From positions 248,001-312,000 of the forward strand of contig NZ_BDCI01000035.1 of NCBI RefSeq assembly GCF_001613425.1: 64,000 nucleotides of DNA. The letters are read 5' to 3'. Shown in pieces: positions 58,619 through 64,000 of the stretch. How positions within the stretch are numbered: the stretch's first letter is position 1; each line of letters opens with the position of its first letter. A model generated the notes under the pieces. The model saw nothing but the letters and a program-made list of their open reading frames with translations. It searched no databases and had not been told where the DNA came from. The translations under genes and the position numbers were made by a program. Origin of the DNA: Nocardia vulneris (GTDB lineage: Bacteria > Actinomycetota > Actinomycetes > Mycobacteriales > Mycobacteriaceae).

Positions 58619-59803
58619 ATGGCTGCGCGACGGAACCGCCGAGCCGGAGTCGAAGACCTCTGGACTAAAGAAGAACGCGACGCCGACGGCACGGCCCGGC
58701 GTGTACCGTCCAAACTCGACGGGAAAGGCAAGCGCTGGCGCGCCCGGTACGTCGATGACGCGGGCGACGAGCACTCGATGCGCTTCGCCCGCAAGACCGA
58801 TGCGAAAGACTGGCTGGACAAGCAGCTGGCGGCGCTCGTGCACGGCATCCACGTAGCCCCCCGCGACATGAAAGCGACTGTCGGCCAATGGTGTGACGAG
58901 TGGATCAAGGGCTACGCAGTGCACCGTGACGGCACGGTCCGTCAGGCCAAGGTGCACATCGCGCAAATCAAGGCCGAGTTCGGCGACATTCAGCTGTCGG
59001 TGATCCGGCCGTCCATGGTGAAGGCTTGGGTGGCCAAGCTCAAGGAGCGCGGTCACGAGGCAAGCTACGTCTACGCGCTGCACTCGCGGCTGTCGCAGAT
59101 CCTCGGCGACGCGGTCCTCGACGGCATCCTGGTTCGCAACCCGTGCTCGCGGCGCACCTCCCCGCCGGCCGGAAAGCAGAAGGTGTACTGCGCCACGACT
59201 GACCAGGTGTGGGCGCTCTATGACGCGATGCCTGCACACATGGGCTCCGCGGTTCTCCTCGGCGCGTTCGCGGGCTTACGCGTCGCCGAGGTGTGCGGAC
59301 TGCGCCCAGCCGACATCGATTTCATGCGAGGTATCGTCCACCCGCACCAGCAGTGGCCCGCGAAAGCGCTGAAAACGGAAGGCTCCGAAGCGCCGATTCC
59401 GATCCCCACCGAGCTGACGCTCATGCTCTCGGCAGCGGTGAAGCAATGGCCCGGAGAACGAGTCGTCTGTGATGAATTCGGCAAACCGGTGCCACCGTGG
59501 CAGATCGAACGCGCGCTCCGGATCGCACGAGTCGGAATCCCCGGCCTGCCTGAGGAATTCAGCTTTCAGGACTTTCGTCACTACCTCGCGTCGCTGCTGA
59601 TCGCTGGTGGCGCGAACATCAAAGTTGTACAAGCCCGGATGAGGCACGCCAAAGCCCAAACCACCCTCGACACCTACGGCCATCTCTGGCCGGATACAGA
59701 CGAGTCCACCCGCCTGGTGATCACTGCTGTGATCACCGAACGGATGGACTCATCTTCCGCTACTGCGTACCCACTGCGTACAGAACGCCCTAATCAGGCG
59801 TAA
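58619..59803 (+). CDS. int: Tyrosine recombinase (integrase)
   Basis: 394 residues. Arm-binding N-terminus (KRWRARYVDDAGDEHSMRFARKTDAKDWL), SAM-like core-binding domain (~95-180), catalytic domain from ~190. Catalytic residues: Arg in AGLRVAEVCGL, Lys in ALKTEGSEAPIPIP, box QDFRHYLASLLIAGG (His-x-x-Arg start replaced by Gln as in many actinomycete integrases), RHAKAQTTLDTYGHLWP with His and nucleophile Tyr. It would recombine attP with the glnA 3' end. Its stop is 16 bp before the core site and its last codons contain the right arm boxes. Confidence 0.95.
   Translation: MAARRNRRAGVEDLWTKEERDADGTARRVPSKLDGKGKRWRARYVDDAGDEHSMRFARKTDAKDWLDKQLAALVHGIHVAPRDMKATVGQWCDEWIKGYAVHRDGTVRQAKVHIAQIKAEFGDIQLSVIRPSMVKAWVAKLKERGHEASYVYALHSRLSQILGDAVLDGILVRNPCSRRTSPPAGKQKVYCATTDQVWALYDAMPAHMGSAVLLGAFAGLRVAEVCGLRPADIDFMRGIVHPHQQWPAKALKTEGSEAPIPIPTELTLMLSAAVKQWPGERVVCDEFGKPVPPWQIERALRIARVGIPGLPEEFSFQDFRHYLASLLIAGGANIKVVQARMRHAKAQTTLDTYGHLWPDTDESTRLVITAVITERMDSSSATAYPLRTERPNQA
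59763..59781. promoter_or_regulatory. Right arm-type integrase boxes
   Basis: Two CTGCGTAC boxes at 59763-59770 and 59774-59781 inside the last int codons, 38 bp from the right core, same 11-bp period and orientation as the left pair. Confidence 0.7.
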
Positions 59804-59818
59804 ACGCGCAGGTCAGGG

Positions 59819-61255
59819 CTACACGTCGAAGTAGAGTTCGAACTCGTAGGGGTGCGGGCGCAGGTTCACGGGAGCGATTTCCTGGTCGCGCTTGATGTTG
59901 ATCCAGGTCTCGATCAGGTCGTCGGTGAAGACGTTGCCTTCGGTCAGGTAGTCGTGATCCTGCTCGAGGCGGTCGATGACCGTGGCGAGGCTGGTGGGGG
60001 CCTGCGGGATGTTCTTGGCCTCCTCCGGCGGGAGCTCGTAGAGGTCCTTGTCGACGGGGGCCAGCGGCTCGATCTTGTTCTTGATGCCGTCCAGGCCGGC
60101 CATCATCATGGCGGCGAAGGCCAGGTACGGGTTGCCCGAGGAGTCCGGCGCGCGGAACTCGATGCGCTTGGCCTTCGGGTTGTTGCCGGTCACCGGGATG
60201 CGCACGGCCGCGGAGCGGTTGCGCTGCGAGTACACCAGATTGATCGGGGCCTCGTAGCCCGGCACCAGACGGTGGTAGGAGTTCACGGTCGGGTTGGTGA
60301 ACGCCAGCAGCGACGGCGCGTGGTGCAGGATGCCGCCGATGTAGTGACGTGCCAGATCCGACAGGCCGCCGTAGCCCGCCTCGTCGTGGAACAGCGGCTT
60401 GCCGTCCTTCCACAGCGACTGGTGCACGTGCATGCCCGAGCCGTTGTCACCGAAGAGGGGCTTCGGCATGAAGGTGACGGTCTTGCCCTCGGCCCACGCG
60501 GTGTTCTTCACGATGTACTTGAACAGCTGCAGGTCGTCGGCCGCGCCGAGCAGGGTGTTGAACTTGTAGTTGATCTCGGCCTGACCGGCGGTGCCGACCT
60601 CGTGGTGGCCGCGCTCGAGCTCGAAGCCCGCGTTCTGCAGGTTGGTCGAGATCTTGTCGCGCAGGTCGACGTAGTGGTCGTACGGCGCGACGGGGAAGTA
60701 ACCACCCTTGTTACGCACCTTGTAACCACGGTTGAGGGTGCCGTCCGGGTTGAACTCCGCGCCGGTGTTCCAGGAGCCCGAGACCGACTCGATCTCGTAG
60801 AAGGCACCGTTCATGGCCGAGTCGTAACGGATCGAGTCGAAGATGTAGAACTCCGCCTCGGCACCGAAGTACGCGGTGTCGGCGATACCGGTGGAGCGCA
60901 GGTACTCCTCGGCCTTGCGCGCGATGTTGCGCGGGTCGCGGCTGTAGGCCTCGCGGGTGAACGGGTCGTGCACGAAGAAGTTCAGGTTCAGCGTCTTGGC
61001 CGCCCGGAACGGGTCGAGGCGCGCGGTGCTGAAGTCGGGCAGCAGCAGCATGTCCGACTCGTCGATCGACTGGAAACCACGGACGGACGAGCCGTCGAAG
61101 GCCAGCCCTTCCTCTGCGAGGTCGGTCGTGAACGCCTTCGCCGGGATCGAGAAGTGCTGCTGCACACCGGGAAGATCACTGAATCGGATGTCGACGTATT
61201 CGACTTCTTCATCAGCAAGATATTTGATGACCTCGTCGGCCGTGCTGAACGTCAC
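59819..61255 (-). CDS. glnA: Glutamine synthetase, type I (GSI-beta)
   Basis: 478 residues, full length. FSTADEVIKYLADEEVEYVDIRFSDLPG (start), AFDGSSVRGFQSIDESDMLL, AEAEFYIFDS, GHHEVGTAGQAEINY (metal ligands), MPKPLFGDNGSGMHVHQSLW, NRSAAVRIP and the adenylylation loop KDLYELPPEE with its Tyr are all intact, so the enzyme is of the adenylylated GSI-beta class, the main ammonia-assimilating enzyme (glnA1). GTG start with AAGGAG 5 bases upstream. The mobile element sits in its last codons without changing the protein. A double GlnR box lies 77-114 bp upstream. Confidence 0.97.
   Translation of the reverse strand: MTFSTADEVIKYLADEEVEYVDIRFSDLPGVQQHFSIPAKAFTTDLAEEGLAFDGSSVRGFQSIDESDMLLLPDFSTARLDPFRAAKTLNLNFFVHDPFTREAYSRDPRNIARKAEEYLRSTGIADTAYFGAEAEFYIFDSIRYDSAMNGAFYEIESVSGSWNTGAEFNPDGTLNRGYKVRNKGGYFPVAPYDHYVDLRDKISTNLQNAGFELERGHHEVGTAGQAEINYKFNTLLGAADDLQLFKYIVKNTAWAEGKTVTFMPKPLFGDNGSGMHVHQSLWKDGKPLFHDEAGYGGLSDLARHYIGGILHHAPSLLAFTNPTVNSYHRLVPGYEAPINLVYSQRNRSAAVRIPVTGNNPKAKRIEFRAPDSSGNPYLAFAAMMMAGLDGIKNKIEPLAPVDKDLYELPPEEAKNIPQAPTSLATVIDRLEQDHDYLTEGNVFTDDLIETWINIKRDQEIAPVNLRPHPYEFELYFDV
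59820..59840. other. attR core within the glnA 3' end
   Basis: 21-bp copy of the left core. On the minus strand it encodes the final residues E-L-Y-F-D-V of glutamine synthetase and part of its TAG stop (59819-59821). Confidence 0.92.
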
Positions 61256-61331
61256 TTGTTCTCCTTACGGATCGGTTCCCAGCCAGTGTCGATTGCATGG
61301 GTTCGTCGCGTCCAGACGGTATGGACGCGGT

Positions 61332-61369
61332 GTTTCCCCGCAGTCAAGGCTGTGTTTCGCCAGTGTTAC
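61332..61369 (-). promoter_or_regulatory. glnA: Double GlnR box upstream of glnA
   Basis: Read on the minus strand: GTAAC-n6-GAAAC (61369-61354), n6, TTGAC-n6-GAAAC (61347-61332). This is the a1-b1-a2-b2 arrangement with 11-bp periodicity described for GlnR in Streptomyces and mycobacteria, so glnA should be induced under nitrogen limitation. Confidence 0.85.
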
Positions 61370-61537
61370 ACGTGCCGCTGGCCAGGTGACCCGGCCCACC
61401 CGGGCGCCACCAGCATGGTAATCCTGCCATCCGCGCAGGCCGGCGCCGACGTGAACTCCTCTTATGCCACGCATGCATTCCCGGCTCGTCAGCGCTCCGA
61501 CGCCGGTCGCCCGGTCGGGCCCGCATATTGTGGGGGC

Positions 61538-61993
61538 ATGGCACGCATGACGGGATCGTGGCTCTCCGGCCCTTCGGAGGGTTCCGGCGACCAGGCAAAC
61601 CCCGAGTTCCCCGGCAAAGAATTGGGCCTGCCGAAATCCGGCGCCGGATCACTGTCCGGCATGGCCCGCCGGATCGCCGCGCTGTTCGTCGACTGGCTCA
61701 TCGCCCTCGGCGTCGCCGCGATCATCATGCGCGGCGGGTCGGCTTCCAGCCTCACGCTGCTGGTCTGGTTCGTGATCGGGGTGGGGGCGGTGACCATGTT
61801 CGGGTTCACCCCCGGTCAATACTTCTTGCGCCTGCGCACGGTCCGGATCGACGCGCCCGTCCCCGTCGGTATCGTCCGCGCGCTGGCCCGTCAGGCCCTA
61901 CTGGTCTTCGTGGTGCCCGCCCTCTTCACCGACTCCGACGGGCGCGGCATGCACGATCGCGCGACCGGGACCGCGCTCGTCCACTCGCGCTGA
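61538..61993 (+). CDS. RDD-family membrane protein (Rv2219A-like)
   Basis: 151 residues from ATG 61538. Soluble Pro/Gly-rich start (WLSGPSEGSGDQANPEFPGKELGLP), then MARRIAALFVDWLIALGVAAII with the R-x-A-x-x-x-D-W pattern of RDD proteins, a second hydrophobic segment LTLLVWFVIGVGAVTMFG, GFTPGQYFLRLRTVRID (conserved T-x-G-x-x-x-x-x-L-R) and a third, ending DRATGTALVHSR. Function unknown. TATTGT 6 bases before ATG fits a leaderless mRNA. Divergent from glnA. Confidence 0.88.
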   Translation: MARMTGSWLSGPSEGSGDQANPEFPGKELGLPKSGAGSLSGMARRIAALFVDWLIALGVAAIIMRGGSASSLTLLVWFVIGVGAVTMFGFTPGQYFLRLRTVRIDAPVPVGIVRALARQALLVFVVPALFTDSDGRGMHDRATGTALVHSR

Positions 61994-61994
61994 G

Positions 61995-62060
61995 CGCCGA
62001 GGGGGAACTGGTGGCGGCATCGGCCGAGAGCCCGCCGCCACCCAGTTCCCCTTGATCTTG
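61995..62060. repeat. Dispersed hairpin repeat, subtype B, copy 7
   Basis: Arms GGGGGAACTGG-TGGCGG and its complement with one extra C; core GGCATCGGCCGAGAG intact. The 3' end keeps GATCTTG but the 5' AAGATC has been lost. Begins 2 bp after the RDD stop. Confidence 0.9.
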
Positions 62061-62061
62061 A

Positions 62062-62109
62062 AACACCGCGGGCCCGCACCCCTCGACGGAGGTACGGGCC
62101 CGCGGTGTT
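62062..62109. terminator. Bidirectional terminator RDD/DUF4191
   Basis: 15-bp perfect GC-rich arms (62062-62076 / 62095-62109), 18-nt loop, between convergent genes. Confidence 0.8.
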
Positions 62110-62115
62110 CGAGTT

Positions 62116-62850
62116 TCAGCGCCTGCGGATGGTGCGCTGCACGCCACGCATCTTGGCGCCGGCGGGCATCGGGCCCTTCGGCATGGCCGGGCCGGTGCGG
62201 GAGCTGAGGGCCGACAAACGTCCCTCGATCAGGTCCATCCGTTTGGTGTCGATGTTGCGGGGCAGCTTGGTCAGGTAACGCTGCAACTCCTTGAGCGGCA
62301 CCTGTCCCTCGTCGTTGCCGATGACGACGTCGTAGATCGGGGTGTCGCCGATGAGCCGCGCGGTGCGCTTCTTCTCCTGCGCCAACAGCGATTTCACCCG
62401 CTGCGGGGAGCCCTCGGCGACCAGCACCACGCCGGGCAGGCCGATCACCCGGTGCACCGCGTCGAGCTGGGTGGTCGCGGCGATGCCGTTGGTCACCCGC
62501 CACTTGCCCTGCAGGTTGTCCAGCACCCAGGCCGCGGCGCCCGCCTGACCCTCCGCCTTGCCGTACACGCTCTTCTGCACCCGACGGCCGAAGATGATGA
62601 ACGCGGCCAGCGCGCCCAGCACCACGCCGAACGGGACGAGCAGCCAGGTCAGCCCGAAGATCAGGCCGATCACCAGGAAGATCGCGGTGATGCCGAGCAG
62701 GGCGCCGATCATCAGCGGCAGCAGCAGCTTGTCTTCCTTGCGCTGCATCTGGAACGCCTGCCAGAGCTGCTGCCTGCGCTCTTTCGACTGCTGCTTGCGG
62801 GCCGCTTTCGCCGCGGCCTTCGCTTCCTTGGTGGGCTTACCTGCTGCCAT
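62116..62850 (-). CDS. DUF4191 membrane protein (Rv2219-like)
   Basis: 244 residues from ATG 62850. Basic N-terminal helix (KPTKEAKAAAKAARKQQSKERRQQLWQAFQMQRKEDK), two adjacent transmembrane segments (LLPLMIGALLGITAIFLVIG, LTWLLVPFGVVLGALAAFIIFG), then a cytosolic domain with QAGAAAWVLDNLQGKWRV, VIGLPGVVLVAEGSPQRVKSLLAQEKKR and a basic tail. Function unknown; follows lipA in mycobacteria but is displaced by 23 kb here. TATCCT 7 bases before the ATG suggests leaderless transcription. Confidence 0.9.
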   Translation of the reverse strand: MAAGKPTKEAKAAAKAARKQQSKERRQQLWQAFQMQRKEDKLLLPLMIGALLGITAIFLVIGLIFGLTWLLVPFGVVLGALAAFIIFGRRVQKSVYGKAEGQAGAAAWVLDNLQGKWRVTNGIAATTQLDAVHRVIGLPGVVLVAEGSPQRVKSLLAQEKKRTARLIGDTPIYDVVIGNDEGQVPLKELQRYLTKLPRNIDTKRMDLIEGRLSALSSRTGPAMPKGPMPAGAKMRGVQRTIRRR

Positions 62851-63016
62851 GTCACTCAGGATAGTGCCCACGTCGCGCCGATTTCGCCACGCCTGTCCCG
62901 GGCCGCCGATTCCCGGTGCGGCGGGCCCATCGACCGCCGGGCCGAGGCGCGCGTTTCGCACCGGCCGCGGCCGATGCCGGCGATGCGCCGCCTACGGCAG
63001 TCCCGCGCGGCGCGGG

Positions 63017-63466
63017 TCAGTTCCAGCCGCGCCGAGCCATCGAGCCCAGCACGGTGAGATCCAGATCACCGGAGGCCTCGGTCCACCCCATGGCCCGTAA
63101 CTCCACCGGGGTCGCCACACCGAGCGCGTCGCGGAACCCGATGGCGACCGACCGCGCGAACTCGACCAGACTGCCCAGCGAAAGAGGCCAGAACATGGTC
63201 TTGGTCCAATTGTCGACTTCGCGCCGCAGCATCGGCTCATTCCAGCCGAGTTCCCGTAATTCCGCCGCGGCGGAATCCGGAATGGGTTGCGCCAGATAGT
63301 GGTTACCGGCGAGCTCCGCCGACAATTTGATGTCGTATTGCATGAACTGCACGTACCGATTTCCCGGTGCGGCGATGATCAACGTGGCCCGGGAGGGAAG
63401 TTCGGACAGACATTGCGCCAGCGCTTGAACGAACTGTTCCCAGTCCGCGGTCACCGGCTCGTTCAT
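63017..63466 (-). CDS. TY-Chap-like domain protein
   Basis: 149 residues from ATG 63466, preceded by GGGGAAG three bases upstream. Pattern W-x2-F-x3-L-A-x2-L (TADWEQFVQALAQCLSELP), LIIAAPGNRYVQFMQYD, ELRELGWNEP resembles the small TY-Chap/YbjN-like fold found in actinobacterial ESX and secretion neighbourhoods, thought to bind partner proteins. C-terminal LRAMGWTEASGDLDLTVLGSMARRGWN. No known partner nearby. Role unknown. Confidence 0.65.
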   Translation of the reverse strand: MNEPVTADWEQFVQALAQCLSELPSRATLIIAAPGNRYVQFMQYDIKLSAELAGNHYLAQPIPDSAAAELRELGWNEPMLRREVDNWTKTMFWPLSLGSLVEFARSVAIGFRDALGVATPVELRAMGWTEASGDLDLTVLGSMARRGWN

Positions 63467-63753
63467 TCTTCCCCCGGGCGCTCGCACTGGCCCGATCATA
63501 CGCCGACCTGCCTGAGACACCAGGCGAATTGTCTTGCGACCCCGGACACTTCACCCATGCCATAGCCAAACCGAATGACCCTTTACCGGTCCGCGGCAGT
63601 TACTCGGAGACCCCTTTCGCATCCGCTCCGAGACGCGGCATCGGGCGCGGGCAAACCGCGGCGACGCGCGAGATCGGGCGGGGTCCCGATTCGTCGGGCA
63701 GCAGCACGCTGCTGTTCAGCTGGTGGCAACCGGGCGGTGTTAGCTTGCGGTGC

Positions 63754-64000
63754 GTGTGTGCGCGGTTGGTGGTGAGCGTCCATGACGTCGCACCCGCGAG
63801 TGCGGCGGAGACGGCGCGTTGGTGCGCGGATGCCGACGGGTTCGGGATCCCGGTATCGCTGCTGGTGATACCCGGGCCGTGGCGGGGCGCGTCGCTGGCG
63901 CGGCAGCCGGAGTATGCGGGCTTCCTGCGGGAACGCCGGGCACGGGGGGACGAGATCATGGTGCACGGGTGGTCGCATCGCGCCGGACCCGAGGGCGGGT
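63754..64000 (+). CDS. DUF2334 polysaccharide-deacetylase-like protein, N-terminal part
   Basis: Runs off the window end; about 82 residues readable from GTG 63754. RLVVSVHDVAPASAAETARWC (the metal-binding H-D motif of the NodB-like fold), FGIPVSLLVIPGPWRG and ARGDEIMVHGWSHRAG (H-x3-H) are the first catalytic motifs of the DUF2334 branch. TAGCTT seven bases before the GTG suggests a leaderless mRNA. Substrate unknown; probably an envelope or exported polysaccharide. Confidence 0.8.
   Translation, partial: MCARLVVSVHDVAPASAAETARWCADADGFGIPVSLLVIPGPWRGASLARQPEYAGFLRERRARGDEIMVHGWSHRAGPEGG

Larger units (their letters stand above)
52639..59840. mobile_element. 7.2-kb integrative element at the 3' end of glnA1
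   Basis: Bounded by 21-bp direct repeats of the last glnA codons. Contains, left to right: arm boxes, coiled-coil gene (-), non-coding control/origin-like zone, GntR repressor (-), and a compact plus-strand operon (121-aa protein, XRE protein, two Replic_Relax-like proteins, excisionase, tyrosine integrase), then arm boxes. The organisation (Int/Xis at one end, GntR divergent from the operon) resembles actinomycete integrative elements such as pSAM2, but there is no RepSA/Prim-Pol, TraB or SpdB. glnA keeps its full coding sequence because the attachment site restores the last codons. Confidence 0.88.

Noticed and set aside
52639..59840. tRNA gene as attachment site
   Set aside because: No cloverleaf can be read at either end; the core is the 3' coding end of glnA.
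52639..59840. Self-transmissible AICE with RepSA/TraB
   Set aside because: No FtsK/TraB-type ATPase, Spd or Rep/Prim-Pol motif is found in any frame of the element.
59852..61537. Plus-strand frame antisense to glnA joined to the RDD gene
   Set aside because: The antisense part is a Val/Gly/Arg-rich shadow; the RDD protein starts at 61538 directly after its promoter box.

Overview
The window is high-GC actinobacterial chromosome with mycobacterial-type gene content: PIM mannosyltransferase end, aa3-type cytochrome oxidase ctaC/ctaF, adenosine kinase, lipB-lipA, a two-lipoyl-domain E2, DUF3043, DUF4191 and glnA1. Recalled from memory, the order follows M. tuberculosis Rv2188c-Rv2182c and then Rv2199c-Rv2220. 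Dispersed hairpins, AsnB, a cobU-cobT-cobS cluster and a GlxA regulator suggest Nocardia or a close relative. The genus is an inference; there is no rRNA or tRNA gene in the window to anchor it.

Layout. 0-5.5 kb: envelope-linked operon (pimB end, two small SRPBCC-like proteins, ArsA-like ATPase, low-complexity protein, ROK kinase, PlsC-type acyltransferase). 6.3-9.2 kb: PhoD-type phosphatase and FAD oxidoreductase. 9.2-12.5 kb: repeat-filled region with a degenerate SDR and a decayed flavin split-barrel gene. 13.1-24.2 kb: respiratory ctaC-ctaF, asnB, adoK, erpA, DUF3043, GlxA regulator, cobU-cobT-cobS. 25-38.8 kb: MBL hydrolase, ilvE, gcvT, GNAT/TetR pair, pepA, sucB/dlaT, TIGR01777 protein, GNAT, lipB, lipA. 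The pepA-lipA stretch groups 2-oxoacid dehydrogenase E2 with the two enzymes that make its lipoyl cofactor.

38.8-52.6 kb is accessory relative to the mycobacterial order: an Rv3235-like protein carrying an amplified internal module, a CmtR-type metal sensor with a cation transporter, GNAT, secreted protein, MFS permease, RidA, EF-G-like GTPase, tyrosine phosphatase, guanine deaminase, carboxylesterase and a PIN-toxin remnant broken by a tandem duplication. 52,639-59,840 is a compact 7.2-kb integrative element in the 3' end of glnA1. It has a 21-bp core repeat at both ends, paired 11-bp-spaced arm-type boxes at both ends, an Int/Xis module, a GntR repressor divergent from a tightly packed operon of DNA-binding proteins, and a 1-kb non-coding zone with paired palindromes, a perfect 33-bp hairpin and 11-bp iterons. 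No FtsK/TraB translocase or classic Rep is visible, so I read it as a mobilizable rather than self-transmissible element.

59.8-64 kb: glnA1 with a textbook double GlnR box, RDD protein, DUF4191 protein, TY-Chap-like protein and the start of a DUF2334 deacetylase. Genome-wide themes inside the window are (i) a family of about 65-bp hairpin repeats in two subtypes whose arms differ by matched changes, present seven times, and (ii) a TANNNT box 6-7 bases before the start codon of at least 18 genes, indicating abundant leaderless mRNAs.
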